A stretch of DNA of 7,337 bases from Bacillota bacterium. GTDB lineage: Bacteria; Bacillota; Clostridia; Tissierellales; Sedimentibacteraceae. Below, piece after piece: positions 1 through 6,589 of the stretch. The notes below the pieces were generated by a model. It had not been told where the DNA came from and searched no databases. It worked only from the letters and a program-made list of their open reading frames with translations. Numbering within the stretch: the first letter of the stretch is position 1; each line of letters opens with the position of its first letter. Location of the stretch: positions 1 through 7,337 of the forward strand of contig JARBUP010000137.1 of the NCBI GenBank assembly GCA_029239575.1, read 5' to 3'. A program made the translations under genes and the position numbers.

Positions 1-18
1 ATGGAAGTGAGAATATAA

Positions 19-1140
19 ATGATTTACTTAGATTATGCTGCAAATACTCCTGTAAATGAAGAAGTGGTAAATGTATTTAGAGATGTATCTTTAGAATTTA
101 TTGCAAATCCTAATTCTTCCCACAATTTAGGGTTAAAAGCTAAAGAAAGATTGGATGATTCAACTAAAAAAATAGCAGAACTATTAAATGTGAAAGAATC
201 TGAAATTATTTATACTTCAGGAGCAAGTGAATCGAATAACTTAGCTATAAAAGGAATTGCACAACAATATAAAAAATTTGGCAAACACATTATAACAACA
301 TATTTAGAACATTCATCAGTTAATGGTGCCATGGGATATTTACAAAACCAAGGGTTTGAAATAGAATATGTTGATATAACAGATACAGGATTAGTTGATT
401 TAAATCATTTAAAAGAAATAATTAGGGATGATACTATCTTAGTATCCATTTGTTACGTTGACTCAGAAGTAGGCTTAAAACAACAAATAAATGCTATAGG
501 TAATATTTTGTCCATCCATCCTCGCTGTTATTTTCATGTAGATGCAACTCAGGCAGTTGGAAAAATACCAGTGACATTTGAAAATGTAGACTTAGTAACT
601 TTTACTCCTCATAAATTTTATGGTTTAAATGGATGTGGAGTTTTAATAAAAAAAGAAAAAGTATTATTAGAACCTTTAATTCACGGTGGAATAAGTTCAT
701 CTGATTTTAGAAGTGGCACTCCTGCATTAAATATGATTGCTGCATGTGAAAAAGCACTTTCTATTTCATATGAAAATATGGAAAAAAGTTATGAATATGT
801 TAAAAAATTAAATGATAAAATTAGAGATTCATTTAAAAAATACAATGCAATAAAAATAAATTCAACTGAAAATTCTGTACCATTTATTTTAAATATTAGC
901 ATCCCAAACATAAACACCGAAACTTTTAAAATGGAATTAGATAAAGAAGGGATTTATCTTTCAACAAAATCAGCTTGCTGTGCACCTAATACAGTTTCAA
1001 GACCTGTTTACGCTGTAACAAAAAATAAGAAAAACGCATTATCAACTTTAAGAATTAGTTTAAGTTATTTAACTACTAAAGATGATGTAAATGAATTTTT
1101 AGTAAAATTTGATGAAGTATATAATAAATTAGCAAAGTAG
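19..1140 (+). CDS. Cysteine desulfurase (NifS/IscS-like, class V aminotransferase fold)
   Basis: This 373-residue cytosolic, PLP-dependent enzyme should convert L-cysteine to alanine and hold the released sulfur as a persulfide. Visible in the protein are the N-terminal LDYAANTP motif (residues 4-11), the cofactor-stacking histidine in LEHSS (His98), the HVDATQAVGK motif with Asp175 and Gln178, the PLP-binding lysine in TPHKFYG (Lys199), and the catalytic cysteine in the STKSACCAPN loop (Cys320, followed directly by Cys321). IscS/NifS usually have SACTSG or similar here, so the vicinal Cys pair is unusual. Length is slightly below the usual 380-400. A GGAAGTGA-like Shine-Dalgarno at 3-10 lies 8 bases before the ATG. 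The next gene, a TtcA-type thiolase, starts 6 bp downstream, so this is probably its sulfur donor. It may also supply sulfur for other uses. The family call is firm; the dedicated role is inferred from gene order. Confidence 0.93.
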   Translation: MIYLDYAANTPVNEEVVNVFRDVSLEFIANPNSSHNLGLKAKERLDDSTKKIAELLNVKESEIIYTSGASESNNLAIKGIAQQYKKFGKHIITTYLEHSSVNGAMGYLQNQGFEIEYVDITDTGLVDLNHLKEIIRDDTILVSICYVDSEVGLKQQINAIGNILSIHPRCYFHVDATQAVGKIPVTFENVDLVTFTPHKFYGLNGCGVLIKKEKVLLEPLIHGGISSSDFRSGTPALNMIAACEKALSISYENMEKSYEYVKKLNDKIRDSFKKYNAIKINSTENSVPFILNISIPNINTETFKMELDKEGIYLSTKSACCAPNTVSRPVYAVTKNKKNALSTLRISLSYLTTKDDVNEFLVKFDEVYNKLAK

Positions 1141-1146
1141 GTATCT

Positions 1147-2106
1147 ATGGAAAATTTAGAAAAAAATCAATTAAATATAAATGAATTAGATGAAGAAATT
1201 CAAAATTCACGTAAATTGAAAAAACATGAAGAAGTTGAAAGAAGCATTATTAAAAAATTCAGAAAAACAATTTGGTCTAAATTTCTTTCTGGTATTAAAG
1301 AATATGAATTAATACAAGAAGGCGATAAAATTGCAGTTTGTATATCCGGTGGCAAAGACTCCATGCTCATGGCTAAATGCATGCAGCATTTACAAAAATA
1401 CTCAGATATAAATTTCGAAGTTGAATATTTAGTTATGAACCCTGGATATAATGAAATAAATAAACAAAGAATTATAGACAATGCTGAAGTTTTAGACATA
1501 CCTATTAAAATGTTTGAAACACAAATATTTGATATAGTTGCTGTTGCTGATGGTTCACCATGCTATTTATGCGCCAAAATGAGAAGGGGTTACTTATACA
1601 GACATGCCCATAAGTTAGGATGCAATAAAATTGCATTAGGTCACCATTTTGATGATGTCATTGAAACTGTTTTAATGAGTATGCTTTATGCAGCTGAAAT
1701 AAAAACAATGATGCCAAAATTACACAGCACTAATTTTAAAGGCATGCAACTAATCAGACCTATGTATAAAGTACATGAAGAAGAAATTTTATTATGGAAA
1801 AGATACAACGATTTACAGTTTATACAATGTGCATGCCGATTTACAGAAAACTGTGTTTTAGGAGATAATGGCGGTGGCTCTAAAAGGCAGGAAATGAAAG
1901 CCTTAATTAAAAAATTAAAACATACTAATAAAAACATAGATATGAATATTTTTAGAAGTATTCATAATGTTAATTTAAGTACTGTAATAGGTTATAAAAA
2001 TGATGAAGGTAAACACAACTTTTTAGATAATTTTAATAATTATAAAAATGATTTCTGTGAAAATGATGAAACTAACTTAGATAATATTTCTAATGAAGAA
2101 AATTAG
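1147..2106 (+). CDS. ttcA: TtcA-family tRNA 2-thiocytidine synthetase-like PP-loop ATPase
   Basis: This 319-residue protein matches the TtcA family, which adenylates cytidine 32 of some tRNAs with ATP and replaces its 2-oxygen with sulfur, using a [4Fe-4S] cluster. The PP-loop SGGKDS is at residues 67-72, preceded by a basic helical N-terminus as in E. coli TtcA. The CYLC pair (Cys139, Cys142) fits two cluster ligands, GHHFDD follows at 165-170, and the third ligand should be one of Cys228, Cys230 or Cys236 in the QCACRFTENC segment. E. coli TtcA has a C-x-x-C at the corresponding place, so the spacing differs. Residues after about 290 form an Asn/Asp/Glu-rich tail. The gene lies 6 bp behind the desulfurase stop with only a weak AGGT ribosome-binding site overlapping that stop, suggesting translational coupling. 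The exact tRNA target is not visible; other TtcA/TtuA-type thiolations are possible. Confidence 0.85.
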   Translation: MENLEKNQLNINELDEEIQNSRKLKKHEEVERSIIKKFRKTIWSKFLSGIKEYELIQEGDKIAVCISGGKDSMLMAKCMQHLQKYSDINFEVEYLVMNPGYNEINKQRIIDNAEVLDIPIKMFETQIFDIVAVADGSPCYLCAKMRRGYLYRHAHKLGCNKIALGHHFDDVIETVLMSMLYAAEIKTMMPKLHSTNFKGMQLIRPMYKVHEEEILLWKRYNDLQFIQCACRFTENCVLGDNGGGSKRQEMKALIKKLKHTNKNIDMNIFRSIHNVNLSTVIGYKNDEGKHNFLDNFNNYKNDFCENDETNLDNISNEEN

Positions 2107-2140
2107 CAAACTGATAATTATTGAAATTTAAATAAGCAAA

Positions 2141-2196
2141 AAAGAGCCAATTAATTAAACAACGTCAGTTGTTAAACTAAATTGGCTTTTTTTCTT
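2141..2196. terminator. Bidirectional intrinsic terminator between convergent operons
   Basis: A long hairpin pairs AGCCAATT (2145-2152) with AATTGGCT (2180-2187), continues through an imperfect AT stem, and closes with ACAAC (2159-2163) against GTTGT (2168-2172) around a GTCA tetraloop (2164-2167). On the plus strand a T-rich run follows from 2187 and can end the desulfurase-ttcA transcript. On the minus strand the A run at 2138-2143 becomes a T run and can end the polA-coaE transcript, whose last stop codon abuts the hairpin at 2198. Confidence 0.88.
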
Positions 2197-2197
2197 T

Positions 2198-2824
2198 TTA
2201 TTTTGTTGATGCTAAATCTTCAATTAATTTTTCGTATTGTTCATCAACAACATAACCTGATAATTTTGTTGTATTATTTTTCATACTGAATTCATCAAAA
2301 TATTTTTCTTTAACATATATTTTTTTGTCTTCTTTATCGTAATACAAATCAAAAAAATAATATTCTTCATCTGAAATAAATAGAAATTTATCATTAGCAG
2401 TTAAATCAATTCTAATCCAATAGTATCCATTTTCTTCTTTTAAAAGTTCATTCACTGAATCAGTTTTTTGAAGATTCTTTAAGTTTTCAAGTAATATTCG
2501 CGCTTTTGATGCTTTTTCTGTTTCAGTTTCTATGGATGAGTCAAATGAATTTAACTTAATTATATTTTCATGTCTATTTGTATATTTAATGCCTTTATTA
2601 GAGTATACATTAATATCAACTTTAGATACGCTGCACACTGATCCTGTTGTTTTTAATATTTCGTTTTCGAAAACTTCATTTATTTGTTCTGTATAGTCTT
2701 TTGCACTTAATAGTTTAGTTCCTCCCCAAACTACAAAAAATACAAATACCACAATAAGTAAGACAATTATTATGGGTATTAAATTTAATCTTTTTCGCTT
2801 TGAGTATATTCTTTTCTTTGACAT
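2198..2824 (-). CDS. Unrecognised single-pass membrane protein in the polA-coaE operon
   Basis: I do not recognise this 208-residue protein. The N-terminus is strongly basic (KKRIYSKRKR, residues 3-12) and is followed by one long hydrophobic segment at about 14-34, rich in Ile, Val and Phe. That arrangement predicts an anchored protein with its N-terminus inside and a roughly 170-residue domain outside. The outer part is charged, has mixed helix and strand character, a Tyr/Phe-rich patch (EEYYFFDLYYD, 153-163), and a single cysteine (Cys64). No catalytic motif, lipobox or peptidoglycan-binding motif is apparent. The ATG is supported by an AGGAAGGTG ribosome-binding site 6-7 bases upstream. 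It lies 24 bp behind coaE and is the last gene before the shared terminator, so it is probably co-transcribed with polA and coaE. In some Clostridia the position after coaE is held by a lytic transglycosylase; this protein is not one. Confidence 0.8.
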   Translation of the reverse strand: MSKKRIYSKRKRLNLIPIIIVLLIVVFVFFVVWGGTKLLSAKDYTEQINEVFENEILKTTGSVCSVSKVDINVYSNKGIKYTNRHENIIKLNSFDSSIETETEKASKARILLENLKNLQKTDSVNELLKEENGYYWIRIDLTANDKFLFISDEEYYFFDLYYDKEDKKIYVKEKYFDEFSMKNNTTKLSGYVVDEQYEKLIEDLASTK

Positions 2825-2848
2825 TGTACACCTTCCTAACTTTGTAAA

Positions 2849-3484
2849 TCAAATCAACCCTTTTTTCTTTAAAAGATTTTCTATTTCTATTTTAAGTTCT
2901 TGTAAACTACCTTCATTATTAATTATTTCATCCGATAATATTTTCTTGTTTTCTATAGGTATTTGCTTTTTTATTATATTTAATACATCGTCAACATTTT
3001 TATTTTCCAAAATAGCTCTTTGTTTAAGTCTTTCTATTTGTAAAATTTTATTAATATAAACAAGCCATACTTCATTATATTTAATTCCATTATTAATTAA
3101 GTTTTCCTTTCCTTCAAAAAACAAAGGAATATCTAAAAATACAGCTCTTTTATTTTGTTTAGTACAATTTTCTATACCTCTTAAAATCTCCTGTACTACA
3201 AAATAATGAACTATCTCATTTAATTTCTTAAGTTTATTTTCATCATTAAATACAATTTTCCCGAGTAAACTTCTACTTATTTCCTTATTTTCATTTAATA
3301 TTTCCACTCCGAAATATTCTACAACTTTTTTGTACATTTCTTTATGGGGCTCATATCCTTCATGAACTATTTTATCAGAATCAATAACATCAAATCCCAT
3401 ATTTTTAATGATATTTGATGCAGTTGATTTACCCGTTCCAATACTTCCTGTAATAATTATAACTTTAGGTTTTATACTAACCAT
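2849..3484 (-). CDS. coaE: Dephospho-CoA kinase
   Basis: This 211-residue cytosolic kinase catalyses the last step of coenzyme A synthesis, phosphorylating the ribose 3'-hydroxyl of dephospho-CoA with ATP. The Walker A loop GSIGTGKST is at residues 13-21, followed by the IDSDKIVHE segment (Asp35, Asp37) that matches the family's VIDAD motif. Further family signatures are IVHY (His93, though the usual proline after it is Tyr), the IPLFFE motif at 119-124, the lid-region ERLKQR at 151-156, and SDEIINNEG at 184-192. Length is typical. A longer reading from GTG at 3493 is open, but that codon sits inside the AGGTG ribosome-binding site, which is 6 bases before the ATG at 3484; I therefore take the ATG. 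The gene follows polA by 23 bp. The polA-coaE order is common in Firmicutes, often with mutM (fpg) between them, which is absent here. Confidence 0.95.
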   Translation of the reverse strand: MVSIKPKVIIITGSIGTGKSTASNIIKNMGFDVIDSDKIVHEGYEPHKEMYKKVVEYFGVEILNENKEISRSLLGKIVFNDENKLKKLNEIVHYFVVQEILRGIENCTKQNKRAVFLDIPLFFEGKENLINNGIKYNEVWLVYINKILQIERLKQRAILENKNVDDVLNIIKKQIPIENKKILSDEIINNEGSLQELKIEIENLLKKKGLI

Positions 3485-3490
3485 GTCGCC

Positions 3491-3495
3491 CACCT
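3491..3495 (-). promoter_or_regulatory. Ribosome-binding site that fixes the coaE start
   Basis: Read on the minus strand, AGGTG at 3495-3491 is followed by six bases and then ATG at 3484. The alternative upstream GTG (3493-3491) lies within this site and could not use it, so the site decides for the shorter protein. Confidence 0.75.
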
Positions 3496-3507
3496 GTTAA
3501 TTACATT

Positions 3508-6246
3508 TTATTTTGAATCATACCAACTTTTTCCTACATTGACATCCGCAGTAAGATGAACTTTGAAATCTTTTATAACATTTTCCATTTCATGTTTTAA
3601 AATTATCTTTACTTCTTCTAATTCAGGCTCAAAAGCTTCAATAATTAATTCATCGTGTACTTGAAGTATTAACCTTGATTTCATATTTTTATTTTTTAAT
3701 GTATTATAAACATTAACCATAGCTGCTTTAATTATATCTGCTGCAGTTCCTTGAACAGGCGTATTTAAAGCTATTCTTTCACCAAATGAACGAATATTAA
3801 AATTTCTGCTTGATAATTCTGGAATATATCTTCTTCTCCCAAAATAAGTATCAACAAAACCGTCACGCTTTCCTTGTTCAACTATATCTTTCATGTATTT
3901 ATCTATATTTTTATAATAATTTAAATAATTTTCAATATACATTTTAGCTTCTTTTCTTGAAATACTTAGGTCCTTGCTTAAGCCAAAGTCGCTTATACCA
4001 TAAACTATTCCAAAATTAACTGCTTTAGCTCTGCTTCTCATAGTTGATGTAACATCTTGTAAATCAACGTGAAAAACTTCTGAAGCTGTTTTAGTATGGA
4101 TATCAATTCCATGTTTAAATGCTTCAATTAAATTAGTTTCATCAGCTAAATGCGCAAGAACCCTAAGCTCTATTTGAGAATAATCTGCATCACATAAAAT
4201 AAATCCTTCTTCTGCAACAAAAGCTTTTCTTAATTCTTTTCCTTCTTCTGTCCTTGTTGGTATATTTTGCAAATTAGGCTCAGTGCTGCTAATTCTCCCT
4301 GTAGCTGCAATTGTTTGGTTAAATACAGAATGAATTCTACTTGATTTATCATTAACAACATTTAATAAACCTTCAACATATGTAGAGTTTAATTTTACCA
4401 TCTGCCTATATTCCACTATGTATTTAACTATTTCATGTTCAGATTTTAATTTTTCTAAAACTTCTGAATCAGTTGAAATACCTGTTTTTGTTTTTTTAAT
4501 TATAGGAAGTTTTAATTTTTCAAACAAAATTTCTGAAAGCTGTTTAGGAGAATTAATATTAAATTTTTCTTCTGATAATTCGTAAATTTTTTCTTCTAAA
4601 TTTTTTATTTTTGCTTTAAAATTATCTCCAAGAAAGTTAAGTATATTTGGATCTGCTTTAAATCCAACAAATTCCATATGTGCAAGAACTTCAATTAATG
4701 GAAGTTCAATTTTTTCAAATAAATTTGTCATATTAAATTCATCTATTTCTTTGCAAATAGTATCCTTACTTGAAATTACAGTGTTTATATAATTTAATAT
4801 ATACTGACTTCTTTTCTCTAAATCTATTTGTTTAAAAGCTACTTTTTTCTTTCCTGTACCAAGATAATCCACTTCTGAAAAATTTTCTTCTTTTAAATAT
4901 TCATATGCAATTTTGTCTATAGAATATGAACTTTCCGATGGATTTAAAAGATATTTTCCTATTTCTGAATCAAAATAAATATTATTTAATTTTATATTAT
5001 TTTTCATTAAATAAATTATTTCATTTTTAAGGCTGTGGCCCAATTTTTCAATTTCTTTAGATTCAAATACATCTTTTAATTTTTCTAAAACTAAAGTTTC
5101 ATTTATCTTTTGTAAATCAATATAATAAATATTATTGATACAGTCAGATATTCCTATAGCGCATGCGTTGCTTAATAAAGCTCTATCTCCATCTAATAAA
5201 AACTTTATGGCTGCTTTTTTTGATAAATTAATATTTTTGATAATATTTATTAATGATTCTTCTTTATCAACATAAATTAAATTCTTTAAATTTATATTAA
5301 TAGTTTGTTCTGTTGATTCATTTTTTTCACTGCTGTCAAACAAAGACATTTGACCTTCATCTTCTTTACTATTACTATTATCTACTTCTTCACTTATTCT
5401 TTTCTTAAAGTTTCTAAATTCAAGTTCATCATAAAGTTTAAGCAAGTTTTTACTGTCAGCTTGTTGTAGCTTTAATTCTTCTAAATCAAAATCAATAGGT
5501 ATATCTTTAATAATTTTTGCAAGAGTTTGGCTCATGTATGCTTGCAATTTATCTTGTTCAAGCTTTTCTTTTAATTTTCCTTTTATGGAATCTATATTTT
5601 CATAAATGCTGTCCAAAGTTTTATATTCTTGAATTAATTTTAAAGCTGTTTTTTCTCCAACACCCATTACTCCAGGAATGTTGTCAGATGTATCCCCCAT
5701 AAGAGCTTTTAAATCAACAAATTGTTCTGGTTCTATACCATATTCATCCGATATAGCTTGAACATCCATTTCTTTAATATTTGTTACTCCCTTTTTAGTG
5801 AGCAATACCTTTATATTTTCATCGATTAACTGCAAATAATCCCTATCGCTTGTAACAAGATAAACTTGAGCACCTTTTTGTTCAGCTTCTTTTGCAATAG
5901 TACCTGCAACATCATCTGCTTCAAAACCATCTATTTCTATGCACTTAATACCATGAACAGAAAGAACTTCTCTAATTAAATTAAATTGAGAAACAAGTTC
6001 ATCAGGTGCTTTTGCTCTAGTAGCTTTATAATCTTTAAATTGCTCGTGGCGAAATGTTGGCTTTGGAGGATCAAAAGCTACACATAAGTAATCTGGTGAA
6101 TATTCATCTAATATTTTATAAAGCATGCTTAAAAATCCATAAACAGCATTTGTAAATTGACCTTTTTTAGTTTTTAAAGGTGGCATAGCATAAAATGCCC
6201 TAAAAAGCAAACTGTTCCCATCCAAAATCATTAATTTATCTTTCAA
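3508..6246 (-). CDS. polA: DNA polymerase I with 5'-3' exonuclease and inactive proofreading domain
   Basis: This 912-residue enzyme fills gaps and removes RNA primers in repair and lagging-strand synthesis. Residues 1-290 are the FEN-like 5'-3' nuclease: the metal-site acidic clusters include EADD (109-112), TSDRD (132-136) and GDTSD (184-188), followed by a helix-hairpin-helix GVMGVGEKT (192-200). Residues about 320-500 are a degenerate 3'-5' exonuclease domain in which the DxE pair is replaced (KFLLDGD, 348-354), the next acidic site reads HSLKNE, and the last reads NYINTV in place of an ExD motif. Residues 510-912 are the polymerase, with motif A DADYSQIELR (686-695, Asp688), motif B with Arg737, Lys741, Phe745 and Tyr749, and motif C QVHDE (862-866, Asp865, Glu866). 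A QMSLF motif sits in the linker at 299-303. The start is TTG, backed by AAGGAGA upstream. First gene of the polA-coaE operon. Confidence 0.98.
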   Translation of the reverse strand: MKDKLMILDGNSLLFRAFYAMPPLKTKKGQFTNAVYGFLSMLYKILDEYSPDYLCVAFDPPKPTFRHEQFKDYKATRAKAPDELVSQFNLIREVLSVHGIKCIEIDGFEADDVAGTIAKEAEQKGAQVYLVTSDRDYLQLIDENIKVLLTKKGVTNIKEMDVQAISDEYGIEPEQFVDLKALMGDTSDNIPGVMGVGEKTALKLIQEYKTLDSIYENIDSIKGKLKEKLEQDKLQAYMSQTLAKIIKDIPIDFDLEELKLQQADSKNLLKLYDELEFRNFKKRISEEVDNSNSKEDEGQMSLFDSSEKNESTEQTININLKNLIYVDKEESLINIIKNINLSKKAAIKFLLDGDRALLSNACAIGISDCINNIYYIDLQKINETLVLEKLKDVFESKEIEKLGHSLKNEIIYLMKNNIKLNNIYFDSEIGKYLLNPSESSYSIDKIAYEYLKEENFSEVDYLGTGKKKVAFKQIDLEKRSQYILNYINTVISSKDTICKEIDEFNMTNLFEKIELPLIEVLAHMEFVGFKADPNILNFLGDNFKAKIKNLEEKIYELSEEKFNINSPKQLSEILFEKLKLPIIKKTKTGISTDSEVLEKLKSEHEIVKYIVEYRQMVKLNSTYVEGLLNVVNDKSSRIHSVFNQTIAATGRISSTEPNLQNIPTRTEEGKELRKAFVAEEGFILCDADYSQIELRVLAHLADETNLIEAFKHGIDIHTKTASEVFHVDLQDVTSTMRSRAKAVNFGIVYGISDFGLSKDLSISRKEAKMYIENYLNYYKNIDKYMKDIVEQGKRDGFVDTYFGRRRYIPELSSRNFNIRSFGERIALNTPVQGTAADIIKAAMVNVYNTLKNKNMKSRLILQVHDELIIEAFEPELEEVKIILKHEMENVIKDFKVHLTADVNVGKSWYDSK

Positions 6247-6250
6247 TTTA

Positions 6251-6257
6251 TCTCCTT
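6251..6257 (-). promoter_or_regulatory. Ribosome-binding site supporting a TTG start for polA
   Basis: On the minus strand AAGGAGA (6257-6251) is followed by four bases and TTG at 6246. The first in-frame ATG is Met6, about 20 bases from this site and inside the conserved LMILDGNSLLFRA nuclease start, so TTG is the likely initiation codon. Confidence 0.8.
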
Positions 6258-6321
6258 TTGAATACCGATATTTTTTTATAGTTTTATTATTTCTATGTAA
6301 GTATTATTATTTAATAGTCAT

Positions 6322-6349
6322 GATTATAATGTTTCTATGAATTGTAATC
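6322..6349. promoter_or_regulatory. Operator-like inverted repeat GATTATAAT-N10-ATTGTAATC
   Basis: The arms at 6322-6330 and 6341-6349 match as an inverted repeat in 8 of 9 positions with a 10-base spacer, placing equivalent bases about two helical turns apart, as is usual for a dimeric regulator. It lies about 75 bp upstream of polA and overlaps a minus-strand TATAAT. The regulator is unknown and a chance match in AT-rich DNA is possible. Confidence 0.3.
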
Positions 6350-6369
6350 CTTAGCAATAGAGAAAAATC

Positions 6370-6382
6370 TTATGATTCATAA
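6370..6382. promoter_or_regulatory. Perfect short palindrome TTATGA-T-TCATAA
   Basis: Six-base arms around a single central base form a perfect 13-bp dyad between the two divergent genes. The shape resembles Fur/PerR-type boxes, which have seven-base arms around one base, but the arm length and sequence do not fit those consensus sites well. No function is assigned. Confidence 0.25.
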
Positions 6383-6463
6383 ATTTTACTATTTGTTTGT
6401 AAATTATTTTTTTATATAATCATCGAAAAAAGTCACATTTTGGAATTCTTTGCAATAATATTA

Positions 6464-6478
6464 TTATAACAATTAATA
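6464..6478. promoter_or_regulatory. Weak PerR-box-like site upstream of the superoxide dismutase
   Basis: The 15 bases match the known PerR consensus TTATAATnATTATAA at 11 of 14 defined positions, about 110 bp before the superoxide dismutase start. PerR control of oxygen-defence genes is common in Firmicutes, which makes the position sensible. However, all consensus bases are A or T, so this match is only suggestive. Confidence 0.2.
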
Positions 6479-6589
6479 AACTTATGGTAAAGTTATTTTT
6501 TCATTTATTGCCCATATCATACATATAATTAACTGTGGCTCATTTAAATTTACATAATATCGTTAAGATAATACACTAAAGGAGGATTT

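Larger units (their letters stand above)
6247..6589. other. Divergent AT-rich intergenic region between polA and the superoxide dismutase gene
   Basis: This 343-bp stretch must carry the promoters for polA (leftward) and the superoxide dismutase (rightward). I see no gene, tRNA or recognisable riboswitch. TATAAT boxes occur on the plus strand at 6415-6420 and 6524-6529 and on the minus strand at 6328-6323, but none has a good TTGACA partner at 16-18 bases. A weaker rightward candidate is TTAACT (6529-6534), an 18-base spacer, and CATAAT (6553-6558). Operator-like inverted repeats are listed separately. The base composition makes chance matches frequent, so no promoter is called. Confidence 0.6.

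Noticed and set aside
1..18. A six-codon open frame ATG GAA GTG AGA ATA TAA before the desulfurase
   Set aside because: It is too short to support as a gene; it more likely holds the ribosome-binding site of the desulfurase or the tail of an upstream region cut by the window edge.
1200..1937. Minus-strand open frames inside the ttcA gene
   Set aside because: They are antisense to a strongly recognised protein, have no ribosome-binding site, and show no family features.
2772..3059. Plus-strand open frame across the start of the membrane protein gene and the end of coaE
   Set aside because: Its hydrophobic, Phe/Ile/Ser-rich translation is the expected shadow of AT-rich antisense coding DNA, and it overlaps two supported genes.
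3485..3493. GTG at 3493 as the coaE start
   Set aside because: That codon lies within the AGGTG ribosome-binding site that correctly serves the ATG at 3484, and the three extra residues add nothing conserved.
5517..5702. Plus-strand open frame inside polA
   Set aside because: It is a short antisense shadow of the conserved 5' nuclease domain.
6381..6420. AATTTTAC / GTAAATT hairpin followed by a T run, as a terminator or attenuator
   Set aside because: The stem is almost all A-T with a bulge and a 9-base loop, so it would be too weak, and such patterns are expected by chance here.
6454..6465. AATAATATTATT palindrome
   Set aside because: It is built only of A and T and is expected by chance in this composition.
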